A DNA stretch of 64,000 nucleotides from Streptomyces acidicola (GCF_009377235.1 NZ_VMNX01000006.1:1-64000); one strand, 5' to 3'; counted from the stretch's first letter, positions 41,406-49,852 are shown. The notes: generated by a model from the sequence alone, not told the origin. Numbers and translations are program-made.

Positions 41406-42394
41406 TGGGCCGCCCCCTCCGGGGAAGCCGTGTGGTCCGTGCGTGCCGGGTCGGGGGCGAGCTCTCGCAGGAGGCCGGGGGAGAAATTGCCACCGGTGAG
41501 GATCGTGGCCAGGGAAGCGACACCGAGGTCGTGACGCAGTGCTGCGGCGATGCCAACCGCGCCCGAGGGTTCCAGGATCAGGCCCAGAGTGTCCCGCACC
41601 AACCGCAGCGCCCGTCGGATGTCCTCCTCCTCGACGAGGAGGACCTCGTCGACGACCTCGCGCATCCAGGCCACCGCCGCGGGCACCGGTACCCGTACGG
41701 CGATGCCGTCCGCCATGGTGCCCACCGGGCCCGTGGCCTCGGGCACGCCGGTGCGCCAACTCGTCGCCATGGCGGGGGCGCCCGCCGCGCACACCCCGAT
41801 GATCCGGGTACGAGGTGAGCGGGCCTTCGTCCAGCAACCGATGCCGCTGATGAGTGCGCCGTTGCCGACCGGGACCACGATCGCGTCGAGCTCGAGCGGG
41901 GCCAGTTCCACGGCGATGGTGCCGGCTCCCTCCGCGATGAGCGGCTCGTCGCCGTCCTCGACGAAGACGCACTCCGGGCGGGTGCCGGCGTACGCCCGGG
42001 CCGCGTCCTTGGCGGCGTCGAAGTCGGCGCCCGACAGCACGACTTCGGCGCCCAGTTCCCGCATTCGAGCCACCTTGTTGGGGTTGGCGTCATGGGCGGC
42101 GAACACTGTCACCGGTATACCGCGGGCCCGCCCGACATACGCCATGGCCTGACCGAAGTTGCCGGCCGAGGCGCAGACGACATGCCGCGCGACCGCCGCT
42201 TGCCGCAGAAAGAGGTCCACTCCGCGGCCCTTGAAGGACCGGAGCGGGTTCAGTGACTCCACCTTGACCACGGTGTCCCGGCCGAGTGCGCGGGAGAGCG
42301 AGGGGTCCGAGAACTGGGGAGTGTGGAGGAAGGCGGGGTCGATGAGACGGGTGGCCTCGTCGATGCCGTCAGGAGACAAACGGGTTACGGTCAT
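41402..42394 (-). CDS. PLP-dependent threonine/serine dehydratase-like enzyme
   Basis: Fold-type II pyridoxal-phosphate enzyme of 330 residues. The Schiff-base lysine is in LNPLRSFKGRG (about residue 55), the asparagine loop is ASAGNFGQAMAY, the phosphate-binding glycine-rich segment is VVPVGNGALISGI, and EPSGAVGIAA lies near residue 290. These are the landmarks of threonine dehydratase/serine racemase-like enzymes. It lacks the C-terminal regulatory ACT domain of biosynthetic IlvA. ATG at 42392-42394 with AAGGTGAG upstream. It ends convergently with the GlxA-type gene. A catabolic deaminase or a racemase are both possible. Confidence 0.88.
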   Translation of the reverse strand: MTVTRLSPDGIDEATRLIDPAFLHTPQFSDPSLSRALGRDTVVKVESLNPLRSFKGRGVDLFLRQAAVARHVVCASAGNFGQAMAYVGRARGIPVTVFAAHDANPNKVARMRELGAEVVLSGADFDAAKDAARAYAGTRPECVFVEDGDEPLIAEGAGTIAVELAPLELDAIVVPVGNGALISGIGCWTKARSPRTRIIGVCAAGAPAMATSWRTGVPEATGPVGTMADGIAVRVPVPAAVAWMREVVDEVLLVEEEDIRRALRLVRDTLGLILEPSGAVGIAAALRHDLGVASLATILTGGNFSPGLLRELAPDPARTDHTASPEGAAH

Positions 42395-42559
42395 GACTCA
42401 CCTTAAGTCGGCACTCGGCGTGTCGGAGGCGTGGTTCTGCAAGTGGTCCCGCCGGCCGTTGGAGTCGACGAAACGCGAGGCCGGGCGGGCCATGCCGGCC
42501 GAGCGGGTCCGCCACGGCCCCGTGTGGGGCAGGCCTCCGCGGCCAGTGCGGTCCCGTCC

Positions 42560-44002
42560 TCAGGGTTTTGCCCTCTCCGTCCTGTGTGCCATGTGTGCCT
42601 TGTGTGTTCGGGTGAGGGGTGCCAGCCCGGCCAGTACCAGGCCGACGCCGGCGGTACACGTGAAGGCGACTGCCAGTCCGGTTGAGTCCGGAGCAGTACC
42701 GGCTGAGGCGAGGGTGGCGATCGTGACGGATGCGGCAGTGCCGAATCCGGCTGCGACTTGTTGCAGGGTGTTGAGAATGGCGCTGCCATGGCTGTAGAGG
42801 TGCTCCGGCAGCGCGGACAGCGCTTCGGTGATCAGCGGCGTCATGAGGAAGGCGACCCCGGTCATGAACAGCACGTGGACGCCGATGGCTGCGGCCAAAC
42901 CGGTGCCGCTGCCGAAGGTTGTGAACACGGCCAGGGCTGTGGCGATCGTGATCGCCCCGGGAACCACTACGGAGCGAGCGCCGACGCGGTCATAGAGCGC
43001 TCCGGCGGGGCGGCCGAGGATGCCGAGCATCAGTCCGCCAGGCAGCAGTGCCAGCCCGGCGGCGAAGCTGGTGCGGCCCAGCACTGTCTGGAGGTAGAGC
43101 GGGAGCAGCACGGAACCCGCCACGATGAGTGTCAGGAACATCAACGCCGCGAGCACCAGAGCCACCGAGAATCGACGGAGTGCCAACGGGCGAAGGTCGA
43201 GCAGGGCACGATCGGCGCGTTGCAGGCTCCGTTGCCGCACCACGAAGAGCAGCAGTGCGCCTGCTCCGGCTGCCGTCGGCCCCCATACGCCGAACGGTAT
43301 GGCTGTGCGTCGTTCTCCCAGGGCGGACAGACCGTAGAGGATCCCACCGAACCCGATCACGGACAGGGCGAGGCTGGACAGATCCAGCGATACGACGCGC
43401 AGTGGGGAGGGCGCCCGCACGACGGCGGCTCCCACCGCGAGGGCAGCCAGCGCGAGAGGGAGCGTGATCCAGAAGATCCAGCGCCAGCCGAGATTGTCTA
43501 TCACCGCGCCGCCGAGTGCGGGGCCCAGGGCGGGTGCGACGGCGACGACGATCGACGTGGCGCCCATGGTCGCGCCACGGCGGTGCGCGGGCACGTATCG
43601 CATCACCGACGTCATCAAAAGGGGCACCATCGTCGCGGTTCCCCCCGCCTGCACGATCCGTGCGGTCAGGAGCAGACCGAATCCCGGGGCGAGCGCGCCG
43701 ATCAGCGCTCCCGTGCTGAAGACGGTCAATGAGCCGATGAAGATACGCCGCACGGAGAACCGGTCAAGCAGGTATCCGGTGACGGGCAGCACGATCGCCA
43801 TCGCCACGAGATACCCACTGATCACCCACTGCACGGTTGCCGTGGTCAGGCGCAGGTCTCGGGTGAGCGAGGGCAACGCCACGCTGAAAACTGTCTCGTT
43901 GAGGAACATCACGAACGCTGCCACCACGAGCACACCGATGAGCAGTCCGGTTCGGTCCTCCTGTCGTGCTGGCGGTGTCGTAGCCGCGCTTATGCTGCTC
44001 AC
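42560..44002 (-). CDS. DHA2-type MFS drug exporter (EmrB/QacA)
   Basis: A 480-residue proton-driven exporter with 14 predicted helices. Motif FLNETVFSVALPSLTRDL in helix 1, QWVISGYLVAMAIVLPVTGYLLDRFSVRRIF, and the DHA2 motif C region ATSIVVAVAPALGPALGGAVIDNLGWRWIFWI are clear. GTG at 44000-44002 was chosen; the frame extends to 44143 but crosses a large palindrome. No TetR or MarR repressor gene is adjacent; the palindrome at 44076-44104 upstream may be its operator. Exported compounds are unknown. Confidence 0.9.
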   Translation of the reverse strand: MSSISAATTPPARQEDRTGLLIGVLVVAAFVMFLNETVFSVALPSLTRDLRLTTATVQWVISGYLVAMAIVLPVTGYLLDRFSVRRIFIGSLTVFSTGALIGALAPGFGLLLTARIVQAGGTATMVPLLMTSVMRYVPAHRRGATMGATSIVVAVAPALGPALGGAVIDNLGWRWIFWITLPLALAALAVGAAVVRAPSPLRVVSLDLSSLALSVIGFGGILYGLSALGERRTAIPFGVWGPTAAGAGALLLFVVRQRSLQRADRALLDLRPLALRRFSVALVLAALMFLTLIVAGSVLLPLYLQTVLGRTSFAAGLALLPGGLMLGILGRPAGALYDRVGARSVVVPGAITIATALAVFTTFGSGTGLAAAIGVHVLFMTGVAFLMTPLITEALSALPEHLYSHGSAILNTLQQVAAGFGTAASVTIATLASAGTAPDSTGLAVAFTCTAGVGLVLAGLAPLTRTHKAHMAHRTERAKP

Positions 44003-44075
44003 CGCTGCGCCACCCGTTCGCGCAGGCCGTTTACGGCATGGCCATCTCGGAGTACCAGGTCCCCGGCGCCGCCGG

Positions 44076-44104
44076 GCGCGGCCTGAACAGTGTTCAGGCC
44101 GCGC
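44076..44104. promoter_or_regulatory. 29-bp perfect palindrome
   Basis: Two 14-bp arms, from GCGCGGCCTGAACA on the left to its exact complement on the right, around a single G. It lies 74 bp upstream of the exporter start and 70 bp past the DJ-1 gene stop, both on the minus strand. It could be a terminator, but the 1-nt centre and TGAACA/TGTTCA core look more like a dimeric repressor site. Confidence 0.6.
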
Positions 44105-44173
44105 GTGTCGGTCACCTTTGCGCTGGGGCCGAAGCCCGCGCACGGCATGTACATGGGATGGGGTGAATCGCCG

Positions 44174-44824
44174 TCACGCCAGTGAAACCGGGGCGCCGGT
44201 GGCGCTCCAGACGGTGCCGCGCCGTTCGTGCCGGATGAGTTCCGAGACGGCGTGGGCAATGCGGGGTCCGACCTCGCGTTCGACCAGGTACAGCGCGAGG
44301 TCGATGCCCGAGGTGACGTTGCCGGAGCTGAGCAGGTTGCCGTCGTCGACCATGCGGGCCTCCACCGGGACAGCCTTCGTTCCGGCGAGGTCCTGGCCCC
44401 GCTCGTGAGTGACCAGCGGCCGGCCGTCCGCCAGTCCGGCGTGGGCGAGGAGGATGGAACCCCCGCAGACGGTGGCAACGGTCATGTCCGGGCGGGCCAG
44501 CGCCTCGCGCAGCCGGCCCGGCAGATCCGTGGACCCCGCCTGGCCGAGGATCCAGCCGATGCTGCCGGCGACGCCGGGATCCATCGAGAGGCTTCCCGCG
44601 GCGCCGGGGACGACGATCACGCTTTTCTTGTTCACGTTCACGGCGGAGGTCGCGGTGAGCTTGATCGACGGGAATCCACTGACCACTTCCCGTGCGCCTT
44701 CGGCACTGACGAACTCGGTGGAGACGCCTCCGCCGGAGAACTCGCCTGCGGAGTGGAAGACTTCGAAGGGTCCAAGGACGTCGAGGGGGTCGAAGCCGTC
44801 GTAGAGCGCGATCTGTACGTGCAT
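44174..44824 (-). CDS. DJ-1/PfpI-family protein
   Basis: A 216-residue class I glutamine-amidotransferase-like protein. The fold start QIALYDGFDPLDVLGPFEVF, VIVVPGAAG and the nucleophile elbow VATVCGGSILLAHAG with Cys near residue 118 resemble isonitrile-hydratase-like and other DJ-1 proteins. A following SGNVTSGIDLALYLVE block is also typical. ATG at 44822-44824 with AAAGGA upstream; a second ATG 24 nt earlier is possible. It lacks the AraC domain of GlxA regulators, so it is likely an enzyme or chaperone. It precedes the drug exporter on the same strand. Confidence 0.85.
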   Translation of the reverse strand: MHVQIALYDGFDPLDVLGPFEVFHSAGEFSGGGVSTEFVSAEGAREVVSGFPSIKLTATSAVNVNKKSVIVVPGAAGSLSMDPGVAGSIGWILGQAGSTDLPGRLREALARPDMTVATVCGGSILLAHAGLADGRPLVTHERGQDLAGTKAVPVEARMVDDGNLLSSGNVTSGIDLALYLVEREVGPRIAHAVSELIRHERRGTVWSATGAPVSLA

Positions 44825-44915
44825 GACACAAGTCCTTTGTCTCGTCATGGTCAGGAAGAGCGGTCGGTGAAACAGCGCCGGAGGTAAAGGAGGTAAAGGA
44901 GTTAGGGGAAACCGG

Positions 44916-45983
44916 TCAGCCCAGCATCCGGCGCAGCGCATGAGCACTTGCGGTGACGGCCTCGTTGAACCGGGGGCCGAGATGGACGAACGGCAGGAAG
45001 CCGTGCGGCAGGTCTGCTTCGCGGACGGCTGTGACCGGGACACCCGCGGAGCGAAGCTTGTCGGCGTAGGACTCGCCTTCATCACGCAGCGGATCGAATC
45101 CCGCCGTGACGAGGTGCGTCGGCGGCGTGTCCGGGGCGACCTCGCCGTGGAGGACCGACACATCCGGATCCGTACGGTCCACTCCAGGGGGAAGGTAGTG
45201 GTCATAGAACCAGAGGATGTCGTCGTCGGTCAGCAGGAATCCCTCGCCGTATGTGTCCCGGGACGGGTGACGATTGGCCAGGTCCGTGGCGGGATACAGC
45301 AACCACTGCCCCGCCGGGACGGGGCCGTGCTTCCGCCCGGCGGCACGACGGGCGGTCACCGCGGCGAGCGTGGCCCCCGCGCTGTCCCCACCGACCACGA
45401 CCCTGTCCGGGGCGATGCCGAATTCCTCAGCCCGCGCAACGGTGTCGTCGAATGCTGCCAGTGCGTCGTCCACCGCGGCGGGGAACGGGTCCTCGGGTGC
45501 GAGCCGGTAGTCCACCGACAGCACTCGGTGGCCTGAGTGTTCGGCGAGAAAGCGTCCCACGTGGTCATATCCGGCGCGGCTGCCGATCACCCAGCCTCCG
45601 CCGTGGAAGAACACCAGCGCCCCCGACGCTCCTGAACAGGACGAGGATTCGTACAAGGTTGCTTCCAGAGCGTTCTGCCCGCCCTTCAGGCATACCTCGG
45701 ACACCGTCACCGCCGGCGTCGGCCGCCGGCCGGCACGGAGCATCGGTGCGTTGCGCTCCAGCGCCGCGCGGGACAGCTCCGGTGAGTCCTCGACCACCAG
45801 AGCCGACTCCTTGTCGCCGAGGGAGCGGATCAGCAAGCGGACGTCGACGGCCAGTGCTTCACCATCCACGATGATCTCCGGTCCCGCCAGCGCCGACCGC
45901 ACCCGATCCGGCAGGCGGCCCAGCAGTCCGACCATCACCTCCTGCGCCCGCACCCCCATCGGCACCGAGGTATCCCTGGCCAT
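44916..45983 (-). CDS. Alpha/beta-hydrolase (HSL-type esterase)
   Basis: A 355-residue esterase of the hormone-sensitive-lipase group. Oxyanion hole HGGGWVIGSRAGYDH, nucleophile elbow GGDSAGAT, acid in TAGFDPLRDEGE and histidine in LPHGFLPFV are all present, preceded by an unusual 110-residue N-terminal segment. ATG at 45981-45983 with GGGAGGGG upstream. Two tandem MarR-type operators lie 20-58 bp upstream, so a MarR repressor probably controls it. A decayed copy of the same gene, with the same operator layout, lies at 36.8-37.3 kb. The substrate is unknown; short-chain esters or lactones are typical. Confidence 0.9.
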   Translation of the reverse strand: MARDTSVPMGVRAQEVMVGLLGRLPDRVRSALAGPEIIVDGEALAVDVRLLIRSLGDKESALVVEDSPELSRAALERNAPMLRAGRRPTPAVTVSEVCLKGGQNALEATLYESSSCSGASGALVFFHGGGWVIGSRAGYDHVGRFLAEHSGHRVLSVDYRLAPEDPFPAAVDDALAAFDDTVARAEEFGIAPDRVVVGGDSAGATLAAVTARRAAGRKHGPVPAGQWLLYPATDLANRHPSRDTYGEGFLLTDDDILWFYDHYLPPGVDRTDPDVSVLHGEVAPDTPPTHLVTAGFDPLRDEGESYADKLRSAGVPVTAVREADLPHGFLPFVHLGPRFNEAVTASAHALRRMLG

Positions 45984-46002
45984 GCCGACCCCTCCCACTG
46001 AG

Positions 46003-46019
46003 TTACAGCTTGACTGAAA
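46003..46019. promoter_or_regulatory. MarR-type operator, first of tandem pair at 46.0 kb
   Basis: TTACAGCTTGACTGAAA matches the 17-bp consensus except for two inner bases. It lies 20 bp upstream of the hydrolase start. Confidence 0.65.
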
Positions 46020-46024
46020 GAATG

Positions 46025-46041
46025 TTTCAGGCAGACTGTAA
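46025..46041. promoter_or_regulatory. MarR-type operator, second of tandem pair at 46.0 kb
   Basis: TTTCAGGCAGACTGTAA has a single mismatch to the consensus. It ends 22 nt before the start codon of a decayed MarR gene; the two sites of the pair are themselves arranged as an inverted repeat (GAGTTACAG at one end, CTGTAACTC at the other). Confidence 0.68.
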
Positions 46042-46063
46042 CTCAACGAAGAGGGCCGCGCCA

Positions 46064-46333
46064 GTGAGTGCCAACGCGCCCCGGAGCCTTGCCGACTGCG
46101 CTGGACCGCCTGGGCCATCTCGCGGCACTCGGACACCTGCGTCGCCAAGCCGGTATCTCCTGCGAGTTCGCCCACCGGGCTGGGGACACCGCAAAGCCTG
46201 CGGGACACGATCCGGCTGACGGCGCCGGGCGTGCCCGAGGTGGGTTACCGGCGCCGTGGCTCCCGGCAGGCCAGGCAAGCGGTGATCGTCGACACGGATG
46301 CTGCCATCGCGCGGCGTGCGAGCCGACGAGCGG
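46064..46333 (+). pseudogene. Decayed MarR-family regulator
   Basis: GTG at 46064 stands 22 nt after an operator, as in the intact MarR locus. In shifting frames the region encodes ALDRLGHLAALGHLRRQAGI with SCEFAHRAG, matching TLRHLSALGHLLREPGMSYS and ELGRRAG of the intact protein, and later LTAPG and VIVDTDAAIARRA, matching the VTATG and VDAALERV part. At least two frameshifts and loss of the recognition helix region make it non-functional. It was presumably the divergent repressor of the hydrolase gene. Confidence 0.6.
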
Positions 46334-46387
46334 CTCGGTGCATCTCCGGCGCGGCCCTTACGCAGCGACAGGAAGAAAGAGGAACCG

Positions 46388-47338
46388 ATGACGGTACCCA
46401 TGGACACCGAAATCGCGGCCGCGCTGTCCCCGATCATTGCGGCGGCGGAGGCTGCTCCCCCGCTGGCGCCCGGTGACTGGCAGACCCGGCGGGAGGTGTT
46501 CGGCACGGCAATAGCCGCTCAGGCCGCAGAGCTCAACGTCCCTCCCGGCGTCACGGTGACACCCTGCTCGGCCACGGCCGGCGACGGGGCCGCGATCCCC
46601 TTGCGCCTGTACCAGCGGCAGGATGCCCAGGGTGCGTCACTGGCCGTCTACCTTCACGGCGGAGGGATGTTCCTCGGCAGCCTTGACACCCACGACACAC
46701 AATGCCGCATCTATACACACCTCTCCGGCGTCGCGTTGCTTTCGGTCGGCTACCGCCTCGCCCCCGAGCATCCGCACCCGGTCCCCGTAGAGGACTGCTA
46801 CGCCGCTCTGCGCTGGGCCGCGGTGAACGCCGCCGACCTCGGCATCGACCCCGCTCGCATCGCGATCATGGGAGACAGCGCCGGTGGTGGCCTCGCAGCC
46901 GCCGTGGCCCTTCTCTCCCGGGACCGCCGCGGCCCTGCCCTGGCAGCCCAGATCCTGATCTACCCCATGCTCGACGACCGGACCATCGTCGCCCAGCCCG
47001 ACCTGGCCGACACGGCAACCTGGAGTGCGGCGGACAACCTCACCGGCTGGCGCTGTCTGTTGGGTGAGACGGCAGGCGGCCCTGACACCCCCGCCTATGC
47101 CGCCCCCGCCCGTGCCGACAACCTGGGCGCGCTTCCACCCGCATACATCGAAACAGGCCAGCTCGACCTCTTCCGAGATGAGAACATCGCCTACGCACAA
47201 CGGCTCAGCCGCGCCGGAGTACCCGTCGAGCTGATCCAGTACCCCGCCGTACCCCATGCCTTCGACACCTTCGACCCCGCAGCAGCCGTCAGCCGCCGCG
47301 CGCTCGACAATCGCGTAAGGGCACTGGGCGCCCTGTGA
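46388..47338 (+). CDS. Alpha/beta-hydrolase, acetyl-esterase type
   Basis: A 316-residue HSL/acetyl-esterase-like hydrolase: oxyanion hole LHGGGMFLGSLDTHD, VGYRLAPEHPHPVPVEDCYAAL, nucleophile elbow MGDSAGGGLAAA, acid near TGQLDLFRDENI and histidine in VPHAFDTFDP. ATG at 46388 preceded by AGAAAGAGGAAC, a leader nearly identical to that of the SDR gene at 37665. It follows the decayed MarR gene and differs clearly from the hydrolase on the other side of the operators (about half the N-terminal extension, different loops). Substrate unknown; a detoxifying esterase is likely. Confidence 0.9.
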   Translation: MTVPMDTEIAAALSPIIAAAEAAPPLAPGDWQTRREVFGTAIAAQAAELNVPPGVTVTPCSATAGDGAAIPLRLYQRQDAQGASLAVYLHGGGMFLGSLDTHDTQCRIYTHLSGVALLSVGYRLAPEHPHPVPVEDCYAALRWAAVNAADLGIDPARIAIMGDSAGGGLAAAVALLSRDRRGPALAAQILIYPMLDDRTIVAQPDLADTATWSAADNLTGWRCLLGETAGGPDTPAYAAPARADNLGALPPAYIETGQLDLFRDENIAYAQRLSRAGVPVELIQYPAVPHAFDTFDPAAAVSRRALDNRVRALGAL

Positions 47339-47590
47339 GGGCCGGCCACCGGCTCTTCACACCGGGAGCCTGTTCGGGTCCGAGTGCCTCTTTCCCGATA
47401 CCGCGGCCGACGCTTGTCGTGTTCCTCTTGCGGCGCCAGGACGAACTCCTCGGCCACTCGCCGCGCTGAACGCCACGAACCGATCACTCACCGCCCAATT
47501 CGCCATGCCCACCCTTTCCTTCAATCCACTGTGGACGGCATTCACCTTCCTGACGATCCCCCAGCCCGGCTCGACCGCAGGAGCATGACC
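47339..47590. other. Gap with possible decayed gene end
   Basis: The plus strand has a frame ending FNPLWTAFTFLTIPQPG just before an ATGACCATG junction that would couple it to the next remnant, so the end of a lost gene may be here. No family recognised. Confidence 0.3.
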
Positions 47591-47830
47591 ATGAACCGCA
47601 ACCGCACCCCCTCAAGATCGCCGCCCTGGTCGAACTCATCTCCCTGGCCGTCCTCCTCGCCAACCTGGTCACCGTTCACTGTCCCGCCGCGGCTTCCTTG
47701 GCGGGTCCCATCCACGGCCGCTGCCTACCTTGTCGCCATCGGCAGCGTTCTGCGCGACCCCATGCGCAGCCCCACGATCATTGCCGTCGACCAGATGCCC
47801 GGCAGCTTTGGGGCGCGCACGTTGATATGA
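47591..47830 (+). pseudogene. DUF3817-like small membrane protein remnant
   Basis: ATG at 47591 begins MNRNRTP; after a one-base shift LKIAALVELISLAVLLANLV, TVHCPAAASLAGPIHG and after a second shift AYLVAIGSVLRDPMRSP follow. The order of hydrophobic blocks matches small DUF3817-type integral membrane proteins. The two frameshifts and an abrupt end make it a pseudogene. Confidence 0.55.
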
Positions 47831-47837
47831 GCCGACA

Positions 47838-48055
47838 CAGTTGTCCGCGGCTCGTGTGGCGGGGTGGGCCGGCGTGGCGTTGGAGATGCCGAGGTGGCGG
47901 ATCAGGCCCGCCGTACGCAACTCGGCCAACGCGCCGAAGTGTTCGGCGATCGAGCCGCCGCACCCGCGGCTCGGCGGGATGCGGAGGCTGACGAGGTTGA
48001 CGGTCGGATCGCCGAGCTGCCATGTGGATGGGGATGAGAGTGAGGGTGAGGTCAT
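47838..48055 (-). pseudogene. Aldo/keto reductase remnant
   Basis: ATG at 48053-48055 begins an AKR-like start (TWQLGDPTVN) that jumps directly to the middle of the family fold, SIAEHFGALAELRTAGLIRH with LGISNATPAH. The intervening 100 or so residues with the catalytic Asp, Tyr and Lys are deleted, and the C-terminal half is absent. Confidence 0.65.
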
Positions 48056-48056
48056 G

Positions 48057-48083
48057 AAAAAAGCCTCCTCGTGGTGAGGAGGC
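48057..48083 (-). terminator. Intrinsic terminator of the CPBP protease gene
   Basis: GCCTCCTC and GAGGAGGC pair into an 8-bp stem with a 5-nt loop (48063-48083). On the minus strand it is followed by six Ts, 31 bp beyond the CPBP stop codon. Confidence 0.8.
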
Positions 48084-48113
48084 CTCGGTGACTTCGGTCG
48101 TCGCCGTATCAGG

Positions 48114-49076
48114 TCAGCGCAGGCCCAGCCGCCCCCGCGTCGCCGCCAGGATCACCGCCGCCGCCAGCGCCGACGCGATCAGGAAGGCGTACTCGGTGGT
48201 CTCGATCTCCGCTGACGGGAACATGTCCGACCACGCAACGGAGAAGAAGTTGTTCACGCTGGTGTGCAGCAGCATGACCAGCGGCATGCTCTCGCGGGAG
48301 CGGTTGAACACCCAGGTCATCACGAAGCTGAACGCGAGCGTCGTCCCCATGAAGGCGAGCGGGCGGGAGGGGTCGACGTCCGGGCCGCCGTCCCACTCGG
48401 TGAGGAACAGCGGCAGGTGCCAGGAGCCCCACAACACACCCACGACCAGGGTGGCGACCAGCGGACCGAAGCGGCGCTGCATGTGCGGCATCGCGAACTC
48501 GCGCCACCCCGGCTCCTCGGCCAGACCCGTGGTGATCATCTGCATGATCAGGCCGGGGACGTACGCGGCGAGCACGGCGACCGGCGGCATCGCCGGGGCC
48601 TGGCCGGTCAGCGCGGCGCTGGTGATCGTCAGCGCGGCCGGTACCGAGAGCGCCACGACCAGGAACCAGCGCCAGCTCACCCTCAGCTTCGTCATCCGGC
48701 CCCGCCACGCCCGCAGTCCGGCGCGTCCCTCCGTGATGGCGGTGACCAGCAGCGCCGAGCCGATCGGGCCGAGGTAGGCACCGGGCAGGACGCCGAGCAG
48801 CTGGCTGCCGAGCGCGCCGCCGGGGAAGGTCCAGTGCCACAGGCCGACACCGTTCTCGGAGAGGATGTACGGCGTCCAGGCCAGCCAGCTCAGCCCCAGG
48901 GCCAGCGCGAAGAACCAGGTGAGCGGGCGGCGGCGGATGGCGGAGTGGCCTGGTGCCGAGGCCTGCTGGGGGAGGCTGGTGATCGTCTCCCGGGTGTCCC
49001 TTCGGGGAGGTCGAGCGGTGGCTCGGCGGCGGCTGAGCGGCCTTCGAGCGCCGCCCTTGCGATACCTCAAGCACAC
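48114..49076 (-). CDS. CPBP-family intramembrane metalloprotease
   Basis: A 320-residue membrane protein of the CAAX-protease/bacteriocin-processing (Abi/CPBP) family with about seven hydrophobic segments. The catalytic motifs are present: AEEPGWREFAMPHM (the EExxxR motif), GSWHLPLFLTEW and HTSVNNFFSV (metal-binding residues). Members process prenylated-like or small secreted peptides or confer bacteriocin self-immunity. Start is uncertain: GTG at 49076 gives a basic 50-residue N-terminal tail without a good ribosome-binding site. A palindrome lies 45 bp upstream of that start. It has a canonical terminator. No bacteriocin gene is visible beside it. Confidence 0.85.
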   Translation of the reverse strand: MCLRYRKGGARRPLSRRRATARPPRRDTRETITSLPQQASAPGHSAIRRRPLTWFFALALGLSWLAWTPYILSENGVGLWHWTFPGGALGSQLLGVLPGAYLGPIGSALLVTAITEGRAGLRAWRGRMTKLRVSWRWFLVVALSVPAALTITSAALTGQAPAMPPVAVLAAYVPGLIMQMITTGLAEEPGWREFAMPHMQRRFGPLVATLVVGVLWGSWHLPLFLTEWDGGPDVDPSRPLAFMGTTLAFSFVMTWVFNRSRESMPLVMLLHTSVNNFFSVAWSDMFPSAEIETTEYAFLIASALAAAVILAATRGRLGLR

Positions 49077-49120
49077 CAGCGCTGAGACCCCCGATCACTG
49101 CGGCGCACACCCCAACCCCG

Positions 49121-49138
49121 GGTACAGCAGGCTGTACC
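49121..49138. promoter_or_regulatory. Perfect palindrome GGTACAGC-AG-GCTGTACC
   Basis: Eight-base-pair perfect arms around AG, between the CPBP gene start and the end of a decayed response-regulator gene. Good candidate operator for a dimeric repressor acting on the CPBP gene. Confidence 0.55.
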
Positions 49139-49147
49139 ACCCCCTTA

Positions 49148-49852
49148 CTACCCTCGTCGCCTGGCGTCCTCCAGGTAGTGCAGGACCGCCGCCACCCGGC
49201 GGTCCACCTGGTCGGCCGGGGACAGGTCGAGCTTGGCGAAGATGCTGCGGATGTGCTTGTGGACCGTGCCGTCCGTGACCACCAGCCGCTCCGCGATCGC
49301 GCTGTTGCCGAGGCCGTCGGCCATCAGGGCGAGGACGTCCCGTCCGCGCGGGCCGAGTCGTTCCAGCCGGGTGTCCTGGCGGGAGCGGGTAAACGGCTGG
49401 CCGACCACCTCGGGGTCGATGGCCGTATACCCGGTGCAGCGTGTCGAGGAACTCCTCGACCCGGCCGACCCGTTCCTTGAGCAGATAACCCGGTCCAGCA
49501 GATAACCGAGTCCGCCCCCCCGCCCGTGAGTAGCTCGGTGGCGAAGCTCTGCTCGACGTACCCGGACAGTACGAGCACGGCGAGGTCGGGCCGCCGGCGC
49601 CGGGCCTCCACCGCAGCGGATGCCCTCGTCGGTGGGCGGCATCCCTACGTCAAGGATCGCGACGTCCGGCTTGTGCTCCTCGATGGCGTCCAGGACCTCC
49701 TCGGCCGTCCCGGTGGCCGGGCCAACCGCGCCCGGGTCACGCTTGAGCGGCGCCGGCACCGCGGCGCTGTCCTCGTCGCCCTCCGCGACCAGCGCCAGCA
49801 GCCGGGCCACCCCGACCTCACCCAGGCGTTCGACGGCCCGCGCACAGAACAC
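49148..49852 (-). pseudogene. NarL/LuxR-type response regulator, frameshifted
   Basis: The minus strand shows a receiver core EEHKPDVAILDVGMPPT, then in another frame RRRPDLAVLVLSGYVEQSF and AIDPEVVGQPFTRSR, and finally an intact LuxR helix-turn-helix, RDVLALMADGLGNSAIAERL with VVTDGTVHKHIRSIFAKLDL. At least three frame changes are needed to read through, and the N-terminus is scrambled. Its partner kinase is absent. The conserved C-terminus suggests recent decay. Confidence 0.75.

Noticed and set aside
44076..44104. Counting the 29-bp palindrome as another copy of the MarR operator
   Set aside because: Its core CCTGAACA-g-TGTTCAGG does not fit TTwCAGTCwGACTGwAA in sequence or length.
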